A stretch of DNA of 64,000 nt from Moringa oleifera (GCA_021397835.1 JAJFZO010000049.1:7011001-7075000), one strand, 5' to 3'; shown: positions 1 through 29,959, counted from the first letter of the stretch. Program-made: numbers and translations. Notes: generated by a model from the sequence alone, not told the origin.

Positions 1-489
1 ATAAATTAAAGACCCTACAGTATACCATATGCCATGAAATTAATGAAATCTAACACAAATCATTATGATTTTATCACTTATAAAAAAATTATATTTTTCA
101 ACCGCACCATATAATATAACATATATATTAGATTAATATAGCAACCAAAATGAATCATTTGGAGGGTACACGAGTCCTTAACATGGACCTGACTTCGTCG
201 AATCATTCCCAATCGTTGTGACTAAAGAAATATTAGAATTGCGTAATTGCTTACACGTCCCCATATAAACAACACAACTGCCAATCTGTCATTACCTGAC
301 GGTCCCATATTAAACCCTCCTTAAGCACCCACTAATCATATCCACTTCTCTTTCACGCTTCTCGCCGGCCTCCGTCTGCCTTGCCGGTGATCCTACGCCT
401 CCATGATCATCGCTACCATTGTCGTCGTCGCCGTTTCAGTACGAAGCCGACGGTCTTGATTAACTCACCACCTGATCCAGCACCATATC
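1..489. other. AT-rich upstream region and probable WRKY promoter/5' leader
   Basis: No gene is seen here. The first ~300 bases are AT-rich. From about 330 the sequence turns into a pyrimidine-rich, GC-richer stretch that runs into the WRKY start codon at 490, as expected for a 5' leader. Confidence 0.5.
263..269 (+). promoter_or_regulatory. candidate TATA box of the WRKY gene
   Basis: The heptamer atataaa sits in a CC-flanked context, about 220 bases before the WRKY start codon. A start site about 30 bases downstream would give a leader of about 195 bases. Position and motif are the only support. Confidence 0.35.
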
Positions 490-1930
490 ATGGACCCCGG
501 ATTGCGCATCAACCCATTCATTCATGAACATGAAGATCCTGACGATCAAGGTAGCCATGAAAATGGTACTCCGCACTCGCCGTCCTCAGGGGATGAGACC
601 AAGCTCACTCGTACTACTGCTCCATCTCCAAAGAAAAGGTTCTGTAACTTGTCCTTATCTTTTCAAACTTCTATGGCGTACGATCTCTTCTCTCTTTCTC
701 TCTGTATCTAGCTCTCCTCTTTCTTTCTGTGTTTGTTTGTTTGGGAATTCTGGAGAGATGACGAGTTGGGAGTTTTTATGGCGATGCAGCAGGAGGAGCA
801 CAGAGAAGAGAGTGGTGACAGTGCCGATTGCTGACGTGGAGGGATCTAAGAGCAAAGGCGACGCATATCCACCGTCAGATTCGTGGGCCTGGAGGAAGTA
901 CGGCCAGAAGCCCATCAAAGGATCTCCATATCCTAGGTACTTAATCCCCAGCTCTGCTTATTTTCCACAAGCTGCATGAAACTGTGGATCATGAAATTAG
1001 CCTTCTTGTATTATCCGCCGGCGGCCTGAGTGTCACGCCACCTCAGGCGAGCCGGCAGCGATCTCATCCTTTAGCTGTTAACAAGACAAGCGCATTTTAG
1101 AATGAAGGCGGCAGCACTAACATGCGCCTGTTGTAGTAGTTGGGAACGTTATCCTCTACACGCGCCCACATAAGCGCGTTATTTTCACGCTTCACTACCA
1201 AACAGTGGAAAATGCCTTCTCATGTGGGGAGTTTGTGTCCAAAAGTCACGTTCCCTTTGGGTTGCCACTTCTGACATCAAACAGTAGTAAAATGTATCTA
1301 GCTGTTCTATCCAAAAATTTTTAATTTAATTAAATAAAAAATATTAAAGTTAATTTGGTTCCTTTTTTATTAAAAGATTTATTAATTAAAGGGATAATGA
1401 TTATGATTTAGCCTTAATCTGTTGTTAATTACAGGGGATACTATCGATGCAGCAGCTCAAAGGGCTGCCCAGCTAGAAAGCAAGTAGAGAGAAGCCGCGT
1501 GGACCCCACAATGCTGATAATCACTTACGCTTTCGACCACAACCACCCTTTGCCCGCCACCAAGAATCACCACGCCGCGACCTCAACCTTCGGCAGCCCC
1601 CGGGCTGCTTCCTTCACCGTACGCTCACCCGACGAACTGGGTGTCTTCGTCACACAACCGGAACTAGACCTCTGCCGCGTGGACTCGTCGCTGCTCAGCA
1701 GCAACCCGGATGAGTTCGGTTGGTTCGCTCACGTGGTGCCCAGCGACCCGCTGTTCGACAGTCCGATTTGTGCGGGAAGCAGCTGCCATGACACTGAGGT
1801 GGCTACTGTGTTTTCTATGAGGGAAGAGGACGTGTCGTTGTTCGCCGATTTAGGGGACTTGCCCGACTGCTCTGTTGTTTTCCGCCGATGTTCTATGAGC
1901 ACCGTCCCTTGTTGCGGCAGCACCGGATAA
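490..1930 (+). CDS. WRKY65: WRKY transcription factor, group IIe (WRKY65/69-like)
   Basis: Nuclear DNA-binding protein expected to bind W-box promoter elements (family knowledge). Exons: 490-638, 790-936 (or 793-936) and 1435-1930, giving 263 (or 262) residues. The WRKYGQK heptad is at about residues 84-90. It is followed by a C-X5-C-X23-H-X-H zinc finger typed as group II. The intron that splits the Arg codon just after SPYPR is the conserved phase-2 intron of WRKY domains. The block [13 protein letters not shown] before the domain and the C-terminal acidic [18 protein letters not shown] resemble WRKY65/69 of Arabidopsis, and WRKY65 looks closest from memory. The start at 490 is the first ATG in frame with exon 2 after splicing. 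The exon-2 acceptor is a NAGNAG. The assignment to group IIe is firm; the exact paralogue is not. Confidence 0.9.
1015..1056. repeat. GC-rich inverted repeat in WRKY intron 2
   Basis: A perfect 10-bp palindrome (ccgccggcgg, 1015-1024) overlaps the left arm (1017-1030) of an imperfect hairpin whose right arm is 1042-1056. It stands out in an otherwise AT-rich intron. Confidence 0.6.
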
Positions 1931-2523
1931 AACCTTCTTTTTTTCATAAAATATTTTTCCTTCCTCAGCTTCATGACCAAAAAAAAAAAAATTGTTGAAT
2001 ATTACAAATTTCGTATATAATTTTTCAAATAATTTTTATTATCAGTCTTAAAAAAAAAAAGAGAAAGAGAAGTCAACAACAATAAAAGAAAGAAATAAAG
2101 ATACCATTTTTCTTATTTATGTGCCTAAGTGAAGAGAGTGCACGTGTACCAATCACATCCTGTGTTAGTCCATTTGCCTAGAAAAAGACAAAAGCTGATC
2201 ATCAGTTGTCTGGGGGAAGGGCAATCATGGAACCTAAAATCAACTGGGTAATTCACATCTACCATGCTTCATCATTCATGTAGGGTTCAAAGAAGTTACA
2301 ACCAATAAATCCAGAAAAAAAAAAAGGAAGAAGACACGAAGGCCATGATGTTTGGTTATTGCAATGTTTGGACCAACCTTTTCTGTTTCAGGTAAATTTG
2401 GCTATCACCCAAAACAATACATCAGTTCAGACAAGTTTCGATTCCAGAGAGAGATTCTGTGACAATGTACAAAGAAGTAACTTTCTTGCTGTAAAATTTC
2501 ACCAGGAGGTGATGATACAAACC
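1931..2523. other. intergenic spacer between two convergent gene 3' ends
   Basis: This spacer lies between the WRKY stop and the RABA1 stop. It holds poly-A runs near 1979 and 2050 and no ORF that looks coding. It presumably contains both 3' UTRs and both polyadenylation regions. Confidence 0.5.
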
Positions 2524-16272
<13,749 letters not shown>

Positions 16273-17726
16273 TCAGTCAACAGAAAGCTTTGGCAGAGTT
16301 GGAGCTGCAACTGACGGCTTACAGAAAAGACTTCACAGTACAATCAGTAGAAGACTAAGGTTTTCTTCCCCTTTCCATTTAAAAGGAAAAGAAAAAAAAA
16401 AGCCGAATATTTAAATTAAAGCTTTTTCCTCTTCCCCGGTAGCTGTACAAACTACAAAGTAATTGATTTCAATCACGTGCTGAAATGTAATAATAAGAAT
16501 AGAAAAAGATTGCTAAAGAAAAAAAAAAAATTGCTTGGCCGCCTTTATTTAATTTCCACATTATTAATTCTTTACTAGTTTATAGCTTTTCATTCACCCT
16601 GGTTAATACATGTGCATATTTCTGTAAATGCATGCAATCTCAGTAAGTTCAAAAAATATTTTATTAATTTAATTTTTATTATTTTTAATAAAATAATTTT
16701 TAAAAATTTTATTCTATTAATATAAAATAAATAAATCAATTTAATCATTTATTTTTAAAGATTATCATGTATTGATATCATTTTGAAAGATAAAATAAAG
16801 TTCTACTTTGATCTAAGTAAGGTCGTGTCTGCTGTGTGTCTCCCAGGACGTTTTTCATGGAAAAGGAGGTGCTTAGCTTTAAGATGCTTGATAAAAGATT
16901 TGGATTTTTTTATTAATTTAAGACTGATTATTTTAAAAATAATTTATTATATTAAACTAAAAATAAATAAAATATATATTAATCATCAATTTTAAAATAA
17001 ATATCAAAATAAAATTTAAAATTTGTATAAATTTTTATTTTTATTTTTAATTATGTATTAAAATTTTAATAAAAAATTAAGATATTAAAATTAAAAATGT
17101 TATGCAATATATCTTGACATGAAATTTTACATAGACATAAAGAATTTTTAAGAATTAAAAATGTATGTAGTTTTTATTTTATGTTATTAAAAAATTAAAA
17201 AATTTATAAAAAGTAATTCATAAATTAAAAATTATTTAAATTTAAAATAAATTTAAGATGTGGTATAAAATTTATTTAAGTCATGTTGATGTATTTAAAC
17301 AATAAAAGTATTAATTTTGCATAATTATTGAAGCTAAAATTTAAATTGAACCAAATTGAAATTTTAATACACAGTTAAAAAAAACTATCAGATTTAAAGT
17401 GTAATTCTGATAAATTTCAGATTTTTTTAAATATTTAACTGTAATTTATTAAATTATTACGTACCATAATTTTTTAAAAGCTCAACATAACTTAGATGTG
17501 TTGATCCCTAGCAGAACATTGCATTTTGATTCCCTTCTTACATTCAGTCAGATGAGCATAAATTTTGTAGAGATTGACATGAATCTGACATTCAGCTATG
17601 TAGGCTGAACATATTCCTCTCTACTGTTTGTCAATGGTGTGTTACAGAACAAATAAGAACAAAATCAGCCCAGAGGCTGGATCAAAGAAACAAAGAATAA
17701 GCTCAATGCTTGTGAAACTCGTCTCC
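16273..17726. other. AT-rich intergenic spacer between IPMDH 5' end and PPR 3' end
   Basis: The IPMDH leader/promoter side occupies roughly 16273-16450. The rest, to about 17500, is very AT-rich with no credible coding frame and one block of the dispersed AT-rich repeat around 17000-17290. Confidence 0.5.
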
Positions 17727-19715
17727 CTACCAGTAATCACCGCAAGAACATCTACAGTTTCTGAAATGATGGAATCTACTAGCATCTCTCACAATAATTT
17801 CCCGGTTTTTGATCTCTGATATGTATTTAATAGCAACATGACAATCGCTACAGACCCGTAAGTTCTTCATTACTCTTATTGGCACACCTGCAGGAGTGTT
17901 CATCAAAGCAAAAGCAATAGCCAACTTCTCACTATGGTGCACCAAGCTGTATTCTTTCTCCTCATTGTCCATGTCATGTAAAACAGAAGCAGTGTCTGGA
18001 ATGTAACCTCTCAACTTCATCTCTGAAGTAAGATCTGTCAAGTACGAATCGATTTTCTCTGATTTTGGATGAGATTTATCACCCATGCAGAACTGATGTA
18101 CTTCATTCTTCAGTTCAAGCCAGCTTATGCCTGGTTCTTTCTTCACGTTCCTGTCTCTCATGGCTTTCCTCACCTCAGAAACATCAAGCCATCTCTTAGC
18201 AGAAGCGTGAGTGTTAGACAGAAGAACATAAGAAGCTGAATCCTGAGGATCAAGCCGAAGAACTTCTTCAGCAAATCTTTTTGCCATGTCTGCGTTCTTG
18301 TGGATTTTGCAGGCTGATAGCAGAGTTTTCCAAATGATACTATCTGCCTTTACAGGCATTGATCTAATCATAGCCTCTGCTTCATCCAAACAGCCAGACC
18401 GACCAAGGAGGTCTACCATGCATGTATAGTGTTCTAACCTAGGCTTCAGTCTATACTTTTGTACCATTAACTCAAAAAATTCAAGCCCTTTTTCCTTCAA
18501 TCCACAATGACTGCAAGCATATAGCAAGCTCAAGAAAGTAACATCATTTGCCTCCCAATCAGTTTTCTCCATCTGCTCAAACAATTCAATGGCCTCTGCT
18601 CCTCTCCCATGAAACCCATAAGCAGCAATCATGGAGCTCCACAGTACAACATCTTCATCTTCACGCTCTGAGAAAGCTTTCATGGAATCTTCAAGACATC
18701 CACACCTTGAGTACATGCTAATTAGTGAACTAATCACCGAAACTATTGAACCAGCCCCAATCTTGATTGCTTCAGCATGCATCTGCTGACCTTGTCCAAG
18801 AGTTGCTAATTCTGAGCAAGAGCTAATCACACTCACAAAAGTGATCTTGTCAGGCCTAAAACCTGCTATTTTCATCATAGTATACTGATTTAATACTCCC
18901 TCAGAGTAACCATTTTGAGCTTTTCCTGCAATAAGTGTATTCCAGGCAACCACATTCCGGATTGGCATGGACTTGATCACTTCTTCTCCTTCCTCCAAGC
19001 TTCCACTTTTCATGTACATATGAGCTAATGAGCTCCCAACTACCAAATTAAACTCCAGACCACATTTGGTTACATAACCATGAACCTGCCTCCCCGCATA
19101 CAAAGCTCTTAGGCCTGCACAACCCCTGAGGACACTACCAAGAGTGAACTCATCTGGCAGAAAACCCAACTCATGCATTGTTCTAAACAAACTCAGACCC
19201 TCTTCATTATACTCAAACTGTATGGACCCCGTGACCATCGCATTCCAAGTTGCAACATTTCTATCAGGCATTTCATCGAACAAATTCCGTGCAGTATCCA
19301 AATCCCCAATTTGAAAATATCCATTAATCAGAATGTTACAGGACATGATATTCTTCCTTGGCATAACACCATACAGGGCAACTGCTGTCTGCAGCTTTCC
19401 AAGCTTGGAGTACATGTTCATCAGGTGGTTGCATATGAACTTGTCTGAGGAGCATCCAGAAGCGATTATCAAAGAATGGAGCTGTTTTCCCAATGAAAGG
19501 GAGTTCTGTAGTATACATGATTGGATGAGGTGAGAGAAGAGAGAAGGGTCTCCCCAAATCTGGAATTTGAACCTCTCAAAGGCTTCCTTTAGGTGCCCTT
19601 TTGTGCATAGATTTGTTAACTCTACAGTACAATCAGCAGCAGTTTTGAAAGTGGTTGTTGAGAAAAACCGCAGTGAAGGGAAGCTAAGGTGATGAAGACG
19701 GGACCTACCACACAT
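17727..19715 (-). CDS. pentatricopeptide repeat protein, PLS-E-DYW class (At2g41080-like)
   Basis: Organelle RNA-binding protein of the class that performs C-to-U RNA editing (family knowledge). It is a single exon of 662 residues, typical for PLS-class PPRs. The N-terminus is Arg/Ser-rich and has an RFFS motif like a mitochondrial cleavage site. From about residue 80 to 500 there are PPR repeats, for example NILINGYFQIGDLDTA, WNAMVTGSIQ, WNTLIAGKAQNGY and WSSMIAAYGFHGRG. The E domain (YVLLSNTHASAKRW) and PG box (EPGISWLE) follow. The DYW deaminase carries HSEKLAIAF (HxE), CSDCH and the terminal CSCGDYW. All metal-binding and catalytic residues appear intact. From memory the closest Arabidopsis protein is At2g41080. 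Editing targets cannot be read from here. Confidence 0.96.
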   Translation of the reverse strand: MCGRSRLHHLSFPSLRFFSTTTFKTAADCTVELTNLCTKGHLKEAFERFKFQIWGDPSLFSHLIQSCILQNSLSLGKQLHSLIIASGCSSDKFICNHLMNMYSKLGKLQTAVALYGVMPRKNIMSCNILINGYFQIGDLDTARNLFDEMPDRNVATWNAMVTGSIQFEYNEEGLSLFRTMHELGFLPDEFTLGSVLRGCAGLRALYAGRQVHGYVTKCGLEFNLVVGSSLAHMYMKSGSLEEGEEVIKSMPIRNVVAWNTLIAGKAQNGYSEGVLNQYTMMKIAGFRPDKITFVSVISSCSELATLGQGQQMHAEAIKIGAGSIVSVISSLISMYSRCGCLEDSMKAFSEREDEDVVLWSSMIAAYGFHGRGAEAIELFEQMEKTDWEANDVTFLSLLYACSHCGLKEKGLEFFELMVQKYRLKPRLEHYTCMVDLLGRSGCLDEAEAMIRSMPVKADSIIWKTLLSACKIHKNADMAKRFAEEVLRLDPQDSASYVLLSNTHASAKRWLDVSEVRKAMRDRNVKKEPGISWLELKNEVHQFCMGDKSHPKSEKIDSYLTDLTSEMKLRGYIPDTASVLHDMDNEEKEYSLVHHSEKLAIAFALMNTPAGVPIRVMKNLRVCSDCHVAIKYISEIKNREIIVRDASRFHHFRNCRCSCGDYW

Positions 19716-20568
19716 TAGGATTTTGCTTTAGTGAGCATAGGCTCTAAGTTGAAAGAAGAGCTGCTAATGAAGTGAAAATAAGATGGCATACTGCGGGGCC
19801 AATAATCTGGTTAGGGTTAGAAAATTTGAAGCACGTAGGGCTCCTAATCACAGCAAATTGATATTAACTTTTTGAAGAAAGAAGTCACATTGATGTCATG
19901 CACCAAATTAATTACGCTGAAAGATGGAATAGGAAATGGGAATTTGATGATCTTTCTCCCAAGCAAGAAGTATTTTGGGTAAGCCTCTATTGACAATAAA
20001 GATTGCCTGAAAATGTGATTCTGCATAAGAAATATTCGGACTAGCTTAAGTAGACAATTTTGCCAATGAGTCCTGTTCTTGGAATAAAAATTGCAAAATA
20101 GAAAGGTGGGCAGGTATTACAATGGCATAGTATCTGCATGTACATGGATTCTAACATTGTACTGCATTTGGAACTTCCTTTCTTTTCTTCATTATTTTGC
20201 CATGCAATCTTGATTGTCCAAAACTTTTGCAGCAGAGCCTGAAAGAGCAGATTACTAAAGGACAATCCTCAGGTTCCTGTTCCCATAAAATAAATGAAAG
20301 AATTATACTTCTCTCCCTTTCTTCAAAAATAAAAGAATTATACTTCTCTCTGATTCTTCAAACCTAATTCTGAATGTGATTGGGTAAACATACAAGGGAG
20401 AAAGAAAACTCTAAAATTGGCAGAAACACTGGCACATTTCTCATTTCTAAATATCAATTTCCTGTGAACTCCTACTTACATAAAATCCAGCATACAGAGT
20501 GTTATACATACAAGCAATTGACAATGTTTGGTCTGGTCAAGTCGACGCTATATGCAGTTTGTTTATAC
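19716..20568. other. intergenic spacer (PPR upstream, FtsH downstream)
   Basis: No coding frame, RNA gene or clear repeat is seen. The interval should hold the PPR promoter (just above 19715) and the FtsH 3' UTR (below 20568). A short tattaattatacttctctc-like direct repeat occurs near 20300-20350. Confidence 0.4.
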
Positions 20569-25114
<4,546 letters not shown>

Positions 25115-25199
25115 CTTGAACCTGATGATTTCGACGAATAAAAGGAAAAGCAGTAGCTACTTAATATGAAGACAGTATATGAGAATGTAGAAGTGAAGA

Positions 25200-26039
25200 A
25201 GAGGAGAGTGGCGTGCAAGCGTGGTTCTGTATTTTGCAGAGAACGGATGTGGCTTGCAAGAGGCTACGTGGCGCTTTTCTAATGGCTGACTGCCATCCAG
25301 CAGTTGTGCTGATTTTCTTTTTCATTTTTTTTTCTTTTTGCCTCTATTTTTCAGTCAACGTGCTTATCAGATTTTTTTTTTTGTTTGGTTTAGATTTTTT
25401 GTCCAAGCCAAGACTTAGCTAATTGCTGCCGCTCGTTATTTTAGAGGGTCAAATTTTCGTATCTAAATTAATATTAAATTTTTATTAAAATATTACAAAA
25501 ATATTTTAATAATTTATTATATTATTTTTTAATTATAAAGATATTCAAATTTATATTACATTTAGTTAATAAGAATTTATCTGATATAAAATAAAGTGCG
25601 AATATAATATGATCTCTAATTTTAATAAATTAACATATATGAATTGTCAACTTAAAATCATTGTAAAATATTATCTAATTTAATTATGATTATATAATTT
25701 TATTTTTTAAAAAAATTAACCTAAAAAGCATGTTATTCATTAAAAATGTGTATAATATAGATATGTTATTAAAAAAAGGTGGAATCAATGATTCGATTTT
25801 ATTCAGTGGCTGAATGGGAACTATATATTATGTAATGAAAAATATTCAAGACTAACCCTAAATTGCAGCTTTCTTGATGTATTTAGACTGAGTTCAGCTT
25901 TCTTGAGAAATCTCTGTTTCTGTCAAATGGATGGACTCAAATGGGTTTCAGTCATTACTGGTTTATTATTTTTGTAAATATCATTCATTATTTGTTTGCA
26001 GCAACCAGATACCTTGAACGCTTAATGCAGCAGGGTTGG
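25200..26039. other. FtsH promoter region and AT-rich spacer
   Basis: Pyrimidine runs near 25310-25390 are followed by AT-rich sequence (25440-25800) resembling the dispersed AT-rich repeat. There is no gene. The 3' end of the RING gene is at 26040. Confidence 0.45.
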
Positions 26040-27408
26040 CTACAGCTGAGGCCAATGCCCTACTCTGAAGTAGGCCTCTTCCATGCCTCTTAACAGAGCA
26101 ACCAACTCTCCTGCTAGGAAGTCATTAGCTTCCACTCTCGTTACATTACTACTGTTTAAAGATGAGGAAGTGTTTCGGGTTGGCTCTCCGATGACAAACC
26201 TGCACACAGGGCACTGTCCATGGCTTTTCACCCACCGCACAACGCATGCTTCATGGAACATATGGTTGCATGGAGTAAGCATTACAGTCTCTTTAGGCTC
26301 AAAATCATCCAAGCAGATTGCACAGCTCTTCCCTTCATCTTCTTCTTTATTTTCGTCATCACTGGCTTTTCCCTTCTGTTTGACGTCTCTGTAATATAAG
26401 CTCAGTCTCCTTGTCAATTTCTTCGGGGTTGGATTGTAGACTTCTTTTCTAAGCTTTGTTAGTGCCTTGTTCTGTTCATCTTGTGTCAGTCTCGACCCCT
26501 CTTCTTCCTCAGAAACCTGCATGTTCCCTTGGGTCATGAGCCGTGGAGGGTACCTGGGGATTGCTTGTCTTGGCATGTGCATCACCTCCATCGCTGGCCC
26601 GCCGTTTTCGAGAAGAAGAATTGGCAATGGAGGATGCCCAGGGAATCTGCAGAAGGAAAGCAAGTTCTAAGGTAAATGATCACTGGGAGAAACTTCTTAT
26701 TTTGTCCAGAGAAAAAAAGAGAAATCAGTTCATCTCACTTTGCAAATTACATAATGATTTCCTGTGATTTGCAGATAATGATAGTGTTAAATCACGAAGG
26801 TAAATAAATCTAATTTTTCTTGTTGTCTATTATAGTACAGAAAAAGTAAATTATGCTTGACTGCCAAGAAAACTAAAGAGAAAATTTATTATTTCATTGA
26901 AGTTGCAGAGATAGTATAAAGAAATGAAAGTGAAAAATAAGTACTTACCCGCCGAAAGATGGCCTTCCCAATCTCCCTTCATGTGAGTGCCATGGAGCCA
27001 AACCTCGATGACTCATCTGAGACAACACACCACATCACCAACTGGTTTTGCAGTAACTTCTATAGCACAACATGATCGATCATCAAGTACATGAAAAATC
27101 AAGCACATCTGCCTGTTTTGGGCCACGAAATATCAAAATTTTCTGTCTGACTATTGATCAATTATTTAGATTCCATCAGTCACTCATTTTTCGTATTCTT
27201 GGAGGAATCAACAGTTACTTGTATATAGTTTGGGATAGGTGAAGAAGGCACTTACAGGATCATCTCTGAAGGAAAAACTCCCAGGAAAGCTGGGTTGCAG
27301 CCAACTTGGTTCATAGACACTGTGAGGAGCATATGCAGCATACTCAGGTTCAGTTCGCCAATTTGGCGCTGTCGGTCTTGCTGCAAAGTTGTTTCTGCCA
27401 TTGTTCAT
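26040..27408 (-). CDS. RING-H2 E3 ubiquitin ligase, unnamed subfamily
   Basis: Probable E3 ligase recruiting E2 through a RING-H2 domain. Exons: 27256-27408, 26949-27016, 26040-26646 (phases 0 and 2 agree), giving 275 residues. The N-terminal half is Pro/Arg-rich and low in complexity, with no transmembrane helix seen. An acidic linker (DDENKEEDEG) precedes the RING, whose ligands are C182, C185, C200, H202, H205, C208, C219 and C222, a complete C3H2C3 set. The C-terminal tail ends in FRVGHWPQL. Exon 2 begins exactly with ATG after its acceptor, so an internal start giving a shorter protein is possible. I do not recognise a characterised orthologue; substrate and location are unknown. Confidence 0.9.
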
Positions 27409-27569
27409 ACCTCTCCTTTGACTCCTCTTTCCAGTAAAGCTTCAATCTAAGAAGAGAGGCCTAACTATTGATTGGATGAAGCTATGCCTTGACCATTAAA
27501 TCTCCTTCAGATTAACTACAGCACCTTGGAACCCTTAAGTTTAAGGTGTGTTACCTTGGTAGTGGGGCC

Positions 27570-27576
27570 TTTATAG
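27570..27576 (-). promoter_or_regulatory. candidate TATA box of the RING-H2 gene
   Basis: The minus strand reads gctataaaggcccc across this site, about 160 bases before the start codon at 27408. Transcription from about 27540 would give a leader of about 130 bases. It is the best TATA match near the gene. Confidence 0.5.
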
Positions 27577-28010
27577 CTTTTATTCCTTTCCTCTCAGGTT
27601 CTCCAAGTGAATATATCCTCCTCACTTGATTCTTCCTTGATAGATGCTCTTATGTTGATGATGCTCAAAAGTAAAGAGAGATTCAGCAGTAATCAAGCCA
27701 GGAATCTGATTCCACAAACTTGTTTGATTTCTGTGAGAAGTGAATCCAATGAAAAGCTACAAAATTGCTTTGCCCCATTAAACAAATACCATATCACAAA
27801 CAATTCATACATTATTCCATCACCTTCAGCAAAAACTTGAACAATATTAATAAAGCAATTGCAAAAACTGAAGGCTGTTTCTTAACGAACCATTACTTAC
27901 AAATCTCAAATCTGTAACACAGTTTCTGAAAGACTGATGCAGCAGCAATAGTTCTTAAGACATGATCCAGGTAGAAAGCTTGAATAGGCTTGTATGAAGA
28001 GCTCTCACTT

Positions 28011-28130
28011 GGTTTTAGAAGTCATGTAACAATTGTCTTGAAGTTGATAGCTATCTTGATCTTCCGAGGACCCAGATGTCTGAGGTCCACTGAGAAGAAG
28101 TGCTTTTGAAAAATACCAGCTATCCTGCAA
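28011..28130 (-). other. possible spliced terminal exon of unknown transcript
   Basis: On the minus strand a good acceptor (CTTGCAG) is followed by a 39-codon open stretch starting DSWYFSKALLLSGPQ and ending NCYMTSKTK-stop. Codon use looks coding, but no upstream exon could be joined with confidence. It may be a UTR exon of the PORR transcript or chance. Confidence 0.25.
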
Positions 28131-28328
28131 GCGGAAAAAAATGCAAGAAAATCAACTAAATTTTCTGAATAATTATGACAAGAATATCATGTCAGACTGA
28201 TAGGAAGAACCAACTAGTGCTTCATTGAGAAAAATGAATTCTCGAGACTGAACAGATATTAACTGATAAGATGCTGCATATATTTCTTTAGATTTGAGAT
28301 AAGTTTAAAAAGAAAAACCAAGAATAGA

Positions 28329-28580
28329 CAGAAAAGAATTAGAAAAAGAAAGTCAGAAAGATTCATTAGTATTAATCTCAATTCAGCAGAAAAGAATTAG
28401 AAAAAGAAACTTGGGCAGAAAGAATCATTAGTATTAATCTCAATTCGGCAGAAAAGAGTTAGAAAAAGAAACTCGGGCAGAAAGAATCATTAGTATTAAT
28501 CTCAATTCGGCAGAAAAGAATTAGAAAAAGAAACTCGGGCAGAAAGAATCATTAGTATTAATCTCAATTCAGCAAAGAAA
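28329..28580. repeat. minisatellite, 62-bp unit, about four copies
   Basis: Units begin at about 28329 (shortened by 4 bases), 28387, 28449 and 28511, each starting with cagaaaagaattag. The middle copies are nearly identical and the last breaks off near 28575. Confidence 0.9.
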
Positions 28581-29955
28581 TGCTAGCCCTGGTTTTTCCA
28601 AACGGAAAGAAGGGAAGTGCAAAAGTGCTGGACTGGAAAAGAAATGGAGAAACATCGATGAAAAGAATAATTTCCACAAGAATCTCAGATATGAAATCTA
28701 AATCACCTTTCTTCTGTTTCAAAGTCAGTTTTTTTCAAGCCCTTCCCATCATTTTTTGAGCCAGTAGAAAGAATCTTAAGAGGAATTCACTACTAGAAAA
28801 ATAAACGAAAAGGGGACACATGTAATTAAATCATAAAACAGAAAAATTATTAATTTAATATCGTTTTGTATGGCTACATGGAAATTGAAAGTTAAACCTT
28901 ACCCTAACTTACATTCAATGCTTTTGTTGGAGAGGAAGAATAATAGATAAGAAGAAGCTTGCACTTACGTAGAAGAATATGTCTAATATTGTAATTATCT
29001 AAACATTTTAAAATCTGAATTCAAAATTCAAATTAAAGATAATTCATATCTGAAATTCGAATTAAGAAATTATTTTTATCTAAATTTTAAATTAGTTGAT
29101 AAAGTAGAAGAATATGTTTCTTTGCTCTTACAAAATTCATCACATTGGGAGACAGCTGGCGTGCTAGCGGGTGCTGCTTAAATGCAGAAAAATGCTTTCT
29201 CTTGGAGAACATTCTTCAAGTAATCTTGTTCCAGATTTAGAAGGTTGCTTGCAGACCTAGCTCAACTGTTACAAAGTGAATGCCTCGATCTCATCCAGAA
29301 TCTTAACTTCCAGCTTGATGTGCATCATACCTCCAATTTTTGGTAACCAAGTATGCTGTCAGTGATAACTGAGATTATCTTGACCATAAAGAATGAAAAA
29401 TCAACACAAATAGCGCCCAAATTCTACTTTTATCAGTTCCTTCCAATAGTGCAAATAGCACGTACAGAGAGGAATGACTGTGCTAAGAATGCATGAATGA
29501 ATAACATAAATGAATCTGGAAAGAAGCCGCAACACAGTAATGTCCACCTTAAGTATCCATCATATTCAGCTCAAATGCCCAAGTTGAAGTGAAAACATTA
29601 CAATCGGATTCATTCAACGATCTGAATTCTTTAAATTAGAATTCCAAATCCTCACGACAAGTTAGTCTGTCATGCTCTTGTACTTTGAGAAAACATAAAG
29701 GAAACAAATAGATGCTTGTCCAGCCAAGACCAAACTATCATCTGCCTTACTTCTCTGTTCACATTCCTGTATTAGTTTCTTGCTCATTCTGAGTTAAGTA
29801 TCCATTATATCTCCAGTTTGCTTACTTTCATCAAATTCTCTCTCAAAGCCAAATAAATTAGAAGGAACATGTAACACCTATTGATGGGTCAAAGCTCCAT
29901 GTTTTACATCCACAGCTGTGACTTGTACAAGAAGCTTAAGCCAGATAAAACACGT

Positions 29956-29959
<4 letters not shown>

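Noticed and set aside
2137..2152. G-box-containing near-palindrome (gtgcacgtgtac)
   Set aside because: It lies between two convergent 3' ends, so a promoter role is unlikely, and a 6-mer core occurs by chance.
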